DNA from: Mytilus californianus
Taxonomy: Eukaryota > Mollusca > Bivalvia > Mytilida > Mytilidae
Assembly (NCBI RefSeq): GCF_021869535.1
Contig: NW_026262712.1
Coordinates: 111,597,640-111,661,639 of the forward strand
Direction of reading: 5' to 3'
DNA: 64,000 bases
The position numbers and the translations under genes were made by a program. Shown one piece after another: positions 35,806 to 46,321 of the stretch (position 1 is the first letter of the stretch; the number at the start of each line of letters is the position of its first letter). Under the pieces are notes generated by a model. The model was given only the letters and a program-made list of their open reading frames with translations, was not told the origin of the DNA and did not search any database.

Positions 35806-35866
35806 GCCGCCGCCGCCGACGACGACAACGACGACGACGACGCCGACGACGACGCCGACGACGGAA
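35806..35866. repeat. GCC/GAC trinucleotide run
   Basis: About 60 bp of 'gccgcc' and 'gacgac' triplets, a sharp GC peak in AT-rich DNA at the end of the 190-bp array. Confidence 0.9.
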
Positions 35867-36907
35867 TGTAGGATCGCTATGTCTCGCTTTTTCGATTAAA
35901 GTCGAAGGCTCGACAAAAAACTAGAGTTAGATATAATATATCGACATGTCCACAGAAACACGGATAGATGTAGCAGAACATGAAAAAAAACTAGATCCGT
36001 TTATTACAAATTAAAAGATTTTTTTAAATACATCAACTGGGAACATTATATGTTCCTGATATCAATATGGCGATGTGTATTTTATTGTCAATTAACTCTA
36101 AATTATCAGATGCATTGTATTTCTCATAACATACCAACGTTGAGCGATTAATCGAACGGTAATTGAATATACGTAATACATGTACATAAAGTTTTAATAC
36201 ACAGGCGATGAACATTGAACATATTATGTACAATGAACATGAAACGATGTATGAAAAATGGGTGCGGGATGATAGGACTCAGAAAAAAATTTGGTTTCCA
36301 CAGTTCGAATAAATTATGAAGCGTTGTGTAATTACGGAACCAATTTTAAATTCCTACCGAAAATAGGTTTCTTTTAAAGTGCTGAGTTTGTTGCATTTTT
36401 AACACGGCATTTCAGGTTTTATCTTCCTGGTGCGAATGGACAAGCTAGTGAAATTATGGTAACGAAATTATTCTGCCTGCAGTCTAAAAGGAACGTGTTA
36501 CTTTTCAGCCCGGATACCCTCAGTCTTCCGAGGTAGAAGATTCTTTATCTGGAAGCCGAAAATTATTTCTATAATACGGCATGAGGCAAACATTCGTTTT
36601 CCCCATAGAACAAATGCAATTAAAAAAATGAGATGACTTCAACTTTGACAATTACTTTATAATAAACTGTTATTGTATCTATGTTTAACGATTCGATAGA
36701 TTGATAAAGATATCTATAAATAATCAAAATACCTTAAAAAATGTTCAAAAATGATATTATATTTTGTAGTGAAAAGGTTTAATTCAACCCAAGAGTTGCA
36801 AGAAATGCTGTTATGCCAGCAACGTCGTTCTATAACGTTAAAAGGTTATAGTTCCCGCCAAAATTCAATAATAAAGATTATTTCCTTTTTAGCGGATTTA
36901 AAACATC

Positions 36908-36929
36908 GGTGACCCCCCCCCCCCCCCCC
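36908..36929. repeat. Poly-C tract
   Basis: About 20 consecutive C after 'acatcggtga'. The related sequence at 37262 ('acatcggtgaccccaatt') has four C, so the tract has expanded. Confidence 0.9.
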
Positions 36930-37379
36930 TTTTTTTATTTATGCTTTTAAAATCTTCCCTGAAGCTGCAACTTTTGCAGAAGTTTGAAGGGAAAAACATT
37001 AGTAGATTTTTTTTATTTCAAGAAAAATCTATTATAAATAGCAATTAAAAATGGCGGGAAATGCTCAAATGTCTTCAAAAATAAGGAAACCGAGACAAAT
37101 AAATGTACATAAGGTACAAGTTACATTTGACTGTTTTTGTTATTCCAGTTAAACATAGTTTTTCAATAAGTTTGCCTTTTTTTAACAATTTAGAGCGGTA
37201 TTTCTATATTTCGTTATAACTCGATTCTTTAAGTTTTGATGACGTGATATCTCGAAAACAACATCGGTGACCCCAATTTTTTTTTTCGCCTAAATTATCT
37301 TAATAAGTATGATCTGTCTACATGCAAAATTTCAATGAATTATTATTAGTAGTATAAATAGTGTGATTTCCCTTTAAAT

Positions 37380-38095
37380 ATAAATGCAAAAATGCAAATT
37401 CCTATGTCGAAATAATCATTTGTCCGCATATAGGTGAATTGTACATGTTTTTGGCTTCTGTCTCTGTACTAATAATCAATGTCTACCTTGAAAACTTTCG
37501 GCCTTTTTAGTTTGAAAATTGGAAGCGTAACCGTAGTATAATTGCTATATAAAGTAATAAAAAATCATGAAGCAAGATTCAAAATAGAAATACAGAAACA
37601 AAAAAGTATTGTTCATGGATTGTCCACAAAACACCTTGTAGGTTGAATTTTCAGGTTAAATAACCTTTATCTACCTGCTTTCTTGAGTTTTCGGCCAAAT
37701 TCTTTTGAAAACATGATGATTTCATCCCTCCCATTTCGTAAATAGTCAAATTTTAAGCATTTTCCCTTTGAATTACACAACATTTTTGTAAATATCCGCC
37801 TAAGGAAGTTTTCAAAGACAAGTTAGTTTTAGGTCCAAGACGGAAAGGACTAGATTATCCGCAAATTTGATATAATTTATATTTTCAATCTACAACTAAG
37901 GGAAGTAATTCTATCAAAAGGGATAAGTGAAAATCATATGAATAAAGTACCTATGATTTTGCCATATGATAAATCCATACTCAAAATTACACAACAAAGC
38001 AAATTAACAGGTTTTTGTTGCTGCTCTTAATCACAAAATCACACCGACGTCTTTAACACAGAGCAAAAGCTAACACCAGGATAACTTCAAGTTAA
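37380..38095. other. No recognisable feature
   Basis: AT-rich DNA to the right of the TTAA element. No repeat family or coding segment recognised. Confidence 0.4.
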
Positions 38096-38099
38096 AGAC

Positions 38100-38650
38100 T
38101 ATTACTTTCAGTGGTTGTCGTTTGTTGATGTGGTTCACACGTGTTTCTTGTTTCTCGTTTTTATTTTGTTTTTTTGTTTTTTGTCTTTTTATAGATTAGA
38201 ACTTTTTTTTAATCATACCACATCTTCTTATATCTATATTTTAGCAAAGAATATTTCGGATTTTTGTACAACTGGATGTGCCGTCAGAATAATTGTTGGT
38301 TAAAATAAAGTGTTGCTGCATGTATAATGGTATTTTTGAGAATAATATTGATTCACTCATAGGGTCATTGCATTGTAAATAAACACATGGTACTATTTAT
38401 ACTCTTGTATTATTTATGATGGAATAATACTAAACCCCTACACGAGGTTGAGGTTGATTTTCATAGGATGAAGACATAATCTTTCAATCCGTTATAATTG
38501 CAGTCTAGTGCCGACATGTCAGTTACTGTTAATTTATGTTTATCAATGTCATTTTGCCTAGTTTCTTCTGTTACATATTCTAACATCTGACTCTTACGTC
38601 TTTAAACCTGAGTCGTTGTGTTGTGTGTTTGTTTATTCAACATTAGCCAG
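38100..38650 (+). repeat. Truncated B and C repeat tails
   Basis: 38100-38240 carries 'agtggttgtcgtttgttgat' and 'aatcataccacatcttctt' (B, internally deleted). 38455-38640 is the C tail in the opposite sense to 16.3 kb ('catgtcagttactgttaatt', 'ttctgttacatattctaaca'). Confidence 0.6.
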
Positions 38651-39459
38651 AGGTAAAGTGAGAGAATTTAGATCTCTCAAAACATGCAGCATTTTGCACC
38701 TGTCTTAAGTCAAGAAGATTGGCATTGGTCGTAATTTAGTCTCATTGGAACTCTAATGTGATATGTAATTTGAAAAATCCTATAGATGCTATTTTATTTT
38801 GCAACACCAAGGATTATTTACTTAAATTCTTTAAACCACATTTAATTCATAACCATGGGTATATAAGAAACTGAATTAACAAAAGAGTACTTAATATCCA
38901 CATTTTCATGGTCTATAATTGGATAGTTGTCTTATTGGCAATCATTAAACATCTATCTTCTTATCATTTCTATTCATCATTATGGAAAGAGTTGTTGATA
39001 TTATTGATATTAAACTAACAAAAAAGACTTCAGAAAGAGTGACTTCAACAAAATGAAATATCAATAAGGAACAGCAATCAAAAGTAAGTATTGAATCACC
39101 ACTGACATAAAACTTAGTACCGTTAACGTTACAGTACTGTACAAATCAGGGGCCAGTATCATGAAAACCTATCTTAAGTTGCATTTAAGAAAAAACTTAC
39201 GAACGCTTTACGAGAAAGTTATGATGGTGCTCAGAGCGTATCTCCATTCCCCTCGTGGTGTGTTACTTTTTACAACTTTACAGCTATCTTAGTATACACT
39301 TACGACTGCGAGTTAAGATAGTACTCTTATCGACTTTTCCGAAGTGACCGTCTTTGATTTTTGAAGAGAATGTTAGAATTCGAGGCAAAATCGAGAGTAA
39401 AAGTCATCTGTGCGTTTAATAGAACGGTCGAAAAACATACTTAAATTCAATACTTGTGT

Positions 39460-39830
39460 TTATTGTTTGTTCTTATGTTGTACTGTTACACCACTGTCCC
39501 AGGTTAAGAGAGACTTGGCTGCTAAAAACCTGTTTATCCCCGCCACATTCTATATGATCCTATATTTGCCCGGTCAAAAGTCATAAGTTGATTGTTGCGC
39601 ATTTAATTTTTTTCCGTAAATTGTTTTTTTATGAATTAGGCCGTTAGATTTCTCAACTGAATATATAGTTTCATATTTTTCATGTCTATTATTTTTATAG
39701 CCAACTATACGGTATCGTTTTCTCATTGTTGAAGACCCTACGATTGCCTATAAATGCTCACATCCACTTCATTTGAACTTTATTGGATAGTTGTCTCATT
39801 GGCATCAAACCATATCTCTTTATTCTTATA
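39460..39830 (+). repeat. Dispersed repeat B, sense of retroelement tail
   Basis: 'gttcttatgttgtactgtta', 'ccactgtcccaggtta' and 'ttgtctcattggcatcaaac'; reverse of the 23485-23900 copy. Confidence 0.7.
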
Positions 39831-39924
39831 TTAAAGAAATATTTTTAAACATTGCATTAAAATAAAACTGGCAGAAGGAGGTGCTCCAAATGGTCTAAAG
39901 AAAACAAGGGACGATTTTTTTCTC

Positions 39925-40060
39925 TATTGTTAATTTTCCATTTGTTGACGGCGATGCTTCGTTGGCAACGTCTGGCTGGTAAATTATTAAGTCAAGGATT
40001 TCGTTATCACAAATTACCTAAAACCTTTACTAAGTTTTTCCATAGATACAATTGAAAGAT
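39925..40060 (+). pseudogene. Small Penelope-like RT fragment
   Basis: Encodes VNFPFVDGDAS, then GKLLSQGFRYHKLPKTF and TKFFHRYN. This matches the C-terminal part of the element at 17200-17400 with an internal deletion. Confidence 0.55.
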
Positions 40061-40572
40061 TTGGTTTGCGAGTTTGGCTGTATCTGTATAAAACTTACTT
40101 CAAACAGAGAAGCACATCCTAATTTTTACGATGATATTGTTTGAAATAACGGTAAAAGAATCTTGCAAAATGACGTTTACGGTAGGTACGTAATTTTTAA
40201 TGCTTGACGATAAAATGAACATTTTCTTTATGGCGATAAAAAAAACCCGACTGATTTTGACGAATCCCGATAAATTCTTTCCAAAAAGTAAACGGTAACG
40301 GATGATTATTTGAGACCTGTAACAAATCACGATAATGATATTTTGATAAATCACGATTTTCGTCGTTAATGGTAGTCGAAAATGACCGTTTGACGTCTGA
40401 CGTTCAAGAGCATTCCTACCCTCTTGTTTACAAAGCCTGAAAATTGAGATACGATCCGGATAAACTTATCAGGACTTATTGCTCCTTTAAATAAACTTAT
40501 TCTTAAAAGCTACCAATTCAACACTGTAATTATTATAGCATTACCTTTAGTATTGTTTATATTGGTATAAAT

Positions 40573-40656
40573 ATTGATTTTGTTGTCAATAAATTAAAAC
40601 ATTGATTTTGTTGTCAGTAAATTAAAACATTGATTTTGTTGTCAGTAAATTAAAAC
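40573..40656. repeat. 28-bp minisatellite, 3 exact-length copies
   Basis: Units at 40573-40600, 40601-40628 and 40629-40656; each begins 'attgattttgttgtca' and ends 'taaattaaaac'. Copies 2 and 3 are identical and copy 1 differs by one base. Confidence 0.95.
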
Positions 40657-40769
40657 CATACTAAATATTATACACATATGCGCTTTCACGGTACTAGCAC
40701 CTGTCGATACCTATATTTTGGCATTGCAAAAGGTCATGTGTTTCTCTGACTGTAAATGACGTCTTTATA

Positions 40770-41390
40770 CTAAATCGATTGGAGGTTCGATGTGTACTGA
40801 CTGATATTATAGTCTTAGATACATTTTTTTATTATTTATTATTGGCTATGAACTAGCTGTTAGTAACTGTGAGTATCCTCAGATCTGTACTTTGTGTCAT
40901 TTTTGTTGTTAAGGATGTATAAATACCCTGCCACGTCCGATTTGTGTATTTGTAAGCTGTTTTTTTTTTTTTTTTTTTGCTTTGTATCGATCTGTGAGTT
41001 AAGCCTTTTTCAACTGATTTTCATAGTTTGTTCTCATGTTGTGATGTAAATCCACTGTTAGGTTAGGGGAGGGTTGGACGCTCTCATACATGTTTAGCCC
41101 CGCCACATTCTGTATGTGCCTGTCCCAAGTCAGGAGCCTGTATTTTAGTGGTTGACGTTTCTTCATGGCTGTCATATTTGTTTTTCGTGAACTGTTTTGT
41201 TATAGATGGGTTTTCTCAATCAAAGATGTTCAAATTTTTCATGTCGGGGCCTTTAATAGTCGACTATTTGGTAGGGATTTTTGTTATTGCCTAAGGCCGT
41301 ACAATTGCCTATAAAGGCTTACATCCATTTCATTTATATATTGTGAGATCGTTGTCTCATTGGCTATCATACAACATCTTATTGTTATAA
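40770..41390 (+). repeat. Dispersed repeat B, long copy
   Basis: From 'agctgttagtaactgtgagt' through 'ccctgccacgtccgat', 'ccccgccacattctgtatgt' and 'gtcccaagtcaggagcctgt' to 'ttgtctcattggctatcat'. One of the longest B copies in the window. Confidence 0.7.
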
Positions 41391-41789
41391 GAATAGCCAT
41401 CTTTAACACGGATGAATCGGAAGTAATGCTGACAGTTATTCAAATGAAAAACAAATATGTTACTATACTGGGGACATTATCCTATTTTACTATATATGCC
41501 TGTACCTAGTCAAACGGAACCAACAATAACCACTGACCTACAGGATCCTTCTTGATTGCTGTTGCTACTGGGGGATTTTTCTGTTTGCACGTGTTCTAGA
41601 AGTCAGATCTCAAGGTCTGTTACAATTAAAAGAAAAAATAAGGATTACGATTTTCAGGGCATAAGTTTAAACCTTGTACTGATAAAATAAACAATTATCA
41701 CTGTACCAAGACAATTTTATCTAATTGATTTACTATCTTGATTTTTATGTTACAGTTGTTTCACAAAGCAGTTTTTTTTTTAATTGCAG

Positions 41790-41863
41790 GAAATGGTGGC
41801 GGTTGTCTTGTTTTCAATATGCTTACCATGTTTTTATGATTTCCATTGTATAAGCTTTTTTAA
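41790..41863 (+). pseudogene. Paralog 4: isolated GPI-tail exon
   Basis: Follows ATTGCAG and reads NGGGCLVFNMLTMFL, then TGA (41837-41839), then FPLYKLF and TAA. Against paralog 2 the frame is unbroken, but Gly becomes TGA and GAGS becomes GGGC. No other exon of the gene is on the duplicated segment, so it cannot be expressed as a normal family member. Confidence 0.75.
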
Positions 41864-42409
41864 ACACCTCACTCTAGTACAAACATTTTATTGGCAAATC
41901 ACGGCGCACAGAATGAGAAGAATTAAAGCCATCATAATTTGCAAAATGATATACTAGTAAACAATTAAGTAAATAACGTTTAACATGACAAATTTAAACT
42001 TAGTTGATTTTTTATTTAAAATCAAATTGCAAAAAATAAAGAAGTTGGTTATAATACAAATATATGTGATAAAACATTGTTTATTACCATGAACCTTTCA
42101 CTGGATATCGCACATCTATGTATCATTATGGTTAATTGAAAATATAGGTTATGCATATATCTAATTTGCAAAACATCCTTATTCGTAAACTGTCATGATT
42201 TTCTTATTCAAACTGTTAAAGTAAACTTCTAAACACCATTTTTGTTTTCTTGGTTTTAATGGATATTACAAATTCTAAATATGAATTAATCAAAACCTCT
42301 TGTTTTACAGTAACAACAATATTTTGCGGCAAAACATACAACCCCGTCAAAGAAGGGGTGTATAAGGATCGATATGTCTATCTGTTCGTCCTCGGTCTCC
42401 CGCTTCTTT

Positions 42410-42690
42410 TTGCATCCGCTTATTCTACTGAACTGGTTGACACGCGACAAAGAAGACGTTGATACTCTTTCCGAATGTATCAAGGCTGTGAGGTCGCTCG
42501 TACAAATCAGAATTAAGAAACTGAATGGGTCTATTAATATCCATGCTACATCAATCTGCAAAGACCAAAATGTTGCAAAACACTTGGCCTACCTCCAGTG
42601 ACAAATATGTTGTTGTCCCCGCAGATAAGGCCCCAAACAATACCGTGTTTGTGTGTGAATCACATTACATAAACTGATTGATAAATGAAT
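42410..42690 (+). pseudogene. Penelope-like N-terminal fragment, duplicated copy
   Basis: Encodes LTRDKEDVDTLSECIKAV, RSLVQIRIKKLNGS and, after a break, KYVVVPADKA. It is a copy of 23130-23390 within the segmental duplication. The flanking ORFs at 42250-42601 are other frames of the same DNA. Confidence 0.6.
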
Positions 42691-43310
42691 TGGGTGACAT
42701 TTTAAGAAACTTAACATTTAACATTGACATATAAGCGGGAGGTTTGGCTAGCCATTAAACCAGGTTCAAACCACCATTTTTCTTAAAGACCAGGGCTAGG
42801 GTGTAAAAGGGAGACAATTCATGAAAATATGATTTTATTCAAATATTGGGCAGGGTTAAGAAGCATTTTTCAAAATTAATTCTAAAATTGCTATCTTCTT
42901 TACTTTTAAATTTGTACAGTTGTCAGAACATAAATAATGGTCAGTTTAGGTCAAAAAGTCAGAAAATCATATAACTCACAATAAAGATATTTTAAATTAA
43001 AATCTTGAAGCACAGCTATTTTTCAAATTCAAATGCCTGTGATTGACAAGTAGGAGGAGATATCCATGACAACAACTTTCTATTTATGTTTACAACGGAA
43101 GTAGCATGCTACATGTAGCTTTACTATCTATAATCTAAAGCATGCATTTGTGAATTGAGAATCTACTTACATATTGTAGGGGATCAATCAATTATATAAT
43201 CCTTTCAAAGCTTCAGAATATAGATAGTCTTTTAAACTGTATAGTGCCAACTTATGTTTTAAAAATATGTTATATCCCAAACAAATGTCACTTATAATAA
43301 ATTTATGTAA

Positions 43311-43810
43311 CTATTCCCAGAGGTGGCCCATATAAGTAATATTTTCAGGATTTGGATGCCACCCTCTTACTAGTTTTAGGACACAATTAGGCATAATATC
43401 TCTTTTATGCCATGTGTAAATTTTAAATTTATTGTCTCTTTCAAGAGCAGCTTGTTTTCGCATTAAATATCTGTCATCCTTCCAAGCTTCACGGTGAAAC
43501 ATCATTGTCCAGAAATATTTGTACTTCTCTTTTCGCAAACTATGATTTCTTTGATGTCTCCCTTGAGGTCACTTTCCCACCACATTTGTTTTTTCATTAG
43601 TAATGCAAGGTTTGCAAAAAACAAAAAGGACATTCCTCACATTCTTGGTCTTGTTCTATGAGGAATTGGTTTCCTTCAATTCCATCTTCTATCTACTCAT
43701 GTACAATGTCACTAGTTTGTGTGGACATAGTTGTAACTTTTGCAATCTCTTTGTCAATATCTACTAAATTTACATCCCAATTGTAATATCTAAATAAACT
43801 GTAAATAGTT
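43311..43810 (-). pseudogene. Divergent ORF of the transposon: Cys-rich, P2X7-like C-terminal domain (tentative)
   Basis: Minus strand from about 43800: VNLVDIDKEIAK, a stop, EQDQECEECPFC, two stops, then an open 75-codon stretch (43538-43311). That stretch holds RYLMRKQAALERDNKF and KRDIMPNCVLKLVRGWHP and ends YMGHLWE. The CEECPFC cluster followed by a basic helix and 'PxCVxxxVRxxxP' resembles the zinc-binding P2X7-like C-terminal domains found in many invertebrate proteins linked with transposons. The resemblance is by eye only. It lies divergently to the transposase, ~500 bp away, inside the same TTAA element. It is broken by at least three stops. Confidence 0.4.
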
Positions 43811-44328
43811 TCCTTTTGTTCTTCTCATATTATAATAAGGTACCTACAGGAGAGATCTCATATTTTATGTTTTACACTAAAATGTTTTACATATCGGATA
43901 AAAACTGACATGATGAATATGTTTAAACATATCCAACATACTTTTGTCAGACATTGCCTCTGTACCGCTTTGAAAGTTATGTCCAGTACTCCTTCAGAAT
44001 CCCCTCTCAAATTGAGGGAGGCTATCATGCAGGGCAATGCATGTTTAGTAAGGATTTATTATAAATTTGTTTAACTCTTTCTGCCCCCACTCCCTATAAT
44101 TCAATGTATAAAAAATGTCCATTGCTATACTGTAATTGTAAAATTATTATTTCCATAATATGATTACTAGGGTTTGTAGATAAACAATGTAAATAAAATA
44201 ATACCCTGCATTTGTCCAACATTTTCTTAGACTGGGTCAAATTACACAACTGTTTACATATAGATCATGTAGATAATCTTCTAGATGTATAATACTATAT
44301 AGCATCAGTTACTTTTAGTATTATTCAC

Positions 44329-45862
44329 TTGCTATTGAAAATGGAAAAAGAAACAAAACGACCTCCTTGCTTCAAAATTTCTGTTCCTGGAGATGAAAGT
44401 AAAAAGCAATTAATACTTTCAAAATTACAAAATGTTCGGACTATACTTGTGAAGCAACTGAATCACCCTGTAAATAATGCAGACATCTTAGAGAAGGTCT
44501 TAGACTATTTCCTTTTTTACATAATGGACAGTCCTAAAAGTCTGATATGACAACATTAGATTTAAATACCTACATTCAGGTGCAGAAAAAAGATGTCGAT
44601 CAAAAATTATTCCTAACGGCTGAAACATCACTCCAGAAAATTGTCAAAGTTGTAGAAAACCAGTCTCCCATTTGCAATGGACATTTCAGTATGAAGAAGT
44701 TGACACCAAAAGGACATGTAGCTGCAGTGCGTTTTAATTGTGACACTGATAAACACCATTCTATTTATGGTCATCGTCTCCTTATTTACCTAACGGTGAA
44801 TACCTTACAAACTTGAGGACATTTCATGGATATACTTGTAGCGGAATGTTACCTGTGCACTACAACAGATTTGCTAATGCTGCTAAAATTGGACATCAAC
44901 AAACAAAAACAGCAATACATGTTTTAAAGATACAAGCATCATATTGAACAGCAATACAATGAAAGTATCGAGTCAGCAGTATTAGAAGAAATTGAAATGT
45001 ATGATGACTTGACAGGAATTGATATAATGACGGATGCTTGACATGGCTGGCGTAAAAATGCAAAAGACAGCAGTGTTGTTGCCATAGGAGAAAAAATCCA
45101 CAAAGTTCTTAAATGTGAACATATTACAAAATCTGATGATTCCGTATCACAACGACATGAACAATTGGGTACACAACGAATATACCAGTACTTGGAACAA
45201 CAAGATGTTCAAGTTAATTTACATTCACATGACCGAAACTTGAGTATGAACAAGCTTGTAAAAGACAAAGGAATAATTACAAATCAGAATGATCCATGGC
45301 ATGCAATTAAAAAGGTAAAAGTTGCAATGAAAAGAGTGTCTGCAGGACCAAAATATTTAAGAGAAAAGTCCTGGTCTGCTCAACTAGATGACAAGGTGGA
45401 ATCAGTTGCCACACATTTTCATTGGGCCGTAGAAATTGTAAAGAAAATCCAAAGGAATTAAAGGATGTATTGCTAAATATTGTGGAACATTATAAGAACA
45501 ACCACCAAAAGTGTCATCCTGATTCACGATGTCAACGTGATACAAATTACGAACCTAAGCGGATAGTTCTTGCGATACCTATTGCCGAAAAACTTCTCTT
45601 AGGTGTTATACGGAAATCTACAATTTACACTCACCCTGAGGATTATGTGTTAGCCAAAGATACGTGTTATGTTGAGAGCTTTAACAATACTATGAACATG
45701 TTCCAAGATAAAAGGATTGCTTTTAGTGATGACAATTACCAAGCTAGAAGTCAGTTGGCAGTTTGTCATTGGAATGAAAATGTTGATCGCGATTTCACAT
45801 CGATCTGGATCCCAAACTGTAGAAATGCCCCAAGAAGTAACATTGGGAAAAAAGAACTATAA
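44329..45862 (+). pseudogene. Decayed DDE-type transposase (Kolobok/IS3EU-like)
   Basis: Open pieces in changing frames: 44329-44550 (EKETKRPPCFKISVPGD), 44547-44816 (NGHFSMKKLTPKGHVAAVRF), 44960-45461 and 45422-45862. Diagnostic phrases: IMTDA-stop-HGWRKNAKDSSVVAI (first Asp region, about 45026-45085, with a TGA where Arg is expected), HSHDRNLSMNKLV, QNDPWHAIKKVK, HFHWAVE (about 45420), CYVESFNNTMN (catalytic Glu region, about 45670) and HWNENVDRDF. The order D...ND.WH...E.FNN matches transposase-like proteins common in cnidarians and molluscs. At least two frame changes and two stops; not functional. Confidence 0.6.
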
Positions 45863-46321
45863 GCCTCCTACTTATAATTACAGACAAAGTATTTGGGCCA
45901 TGCAAATAAACTAATTTTATTAGAGAAAATTAGACAGGAATTAATATTCATTCATCATGTTTATTATGAAGTAAAAATTTTGATTTATTTAAATATCAGT
46001 TCACGGATGCACCTTTACATTTTTATTTAAACTTTATGCCTCATTGAAACATTCAATATTACTTATTGGATACAGTAACATTGTGATTCTGTCTTGTATA
46101 TAAATAAATTGGATTTTCATGAGATAAAAATCTGTGTGTTAGTTTTACTAGTTTCTTCATATTTTCCCTTATCACAGCATGCAGTTATAGACATGTGCTT
46201 CTATTTACATGATAAGCTAATTCACTAAACATAATCTGTTTTTATGTTAGCACCGCCCATATCCAAATAGGCTTAATTGCTGTAGGGATCTAAAATTTTC
46301 TAGGTCACCCCCGGTCTTTAA

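Larger units (their letters stand above)
32690..37373. mobile_element. TTAA-flanked DNA element with perfect 17-bp terminal inverted repeats (4.7 kb)
   Basis: The left end AGGGAAATCACACTATT (32690-32706) and its exact complement AATAGTGTGATTTCCCT (37357-37373) are each bordered by TTAA (32686-32689 and 37374-37377). TTAA duplications are typical of piggyBac and Kolobok transposons. No transposase is recognisable inside, so it is non-autonomous or gutted, and it has collected tandem arrays and other repeats. Near the left end, codons from ATG 32802 read MAARSKGRSLNQKK, then after one TAA continue as KMKMLLETDKMYGKKIAE, which may be a relic of an element gene. Confidence 0.68.
41553..42780 (+). 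repeat. Segmental duplication, copy 2
   Basis: Collinear with 22267-23470. The left break is in the last intron of the gene; the right break is where repeat E is opened by the 42787-46317 transposon. It carries only the last coding exon. Confidence 0.8.
42787..46317 (+). mobile_element. TTAA-flanked, Kolobok-like DNA transposon with two divergent relic genes (3.5 kb)
   Basis: Ends are AGACCAGGGC (42787) and, inverted, AGACCGGGGG (46317), each bordered by TTAA (42783-42786 and 46318-46321). The flanks are two halves of repeat E. The undivided form '...gttcttaaaatgtcc' is readable in reverse at 5964-5980, which gives the pre-insertion site with one TTAA. Inside are a minus-strand relic (43311-43800) and a plus-strand DDE-type transposase relic (44329-45862). 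TTAA duplication plus the transposase type suggests Kolobok; this class call is inference. Confidence 0.72.

Noticed and set aside
35194-35828. Minus ORFs with repeated NLDRS phrases
   Set aside because: They reflect the 190-bp tandem array, with frames broken between units.
42787-46317. IS3EU rather than Kolobok-like assignment
   Set aside because: The transposase phrases could fit either group; the TTAA borders favour Kolobok, so IS3EU is kept only as an alternative.
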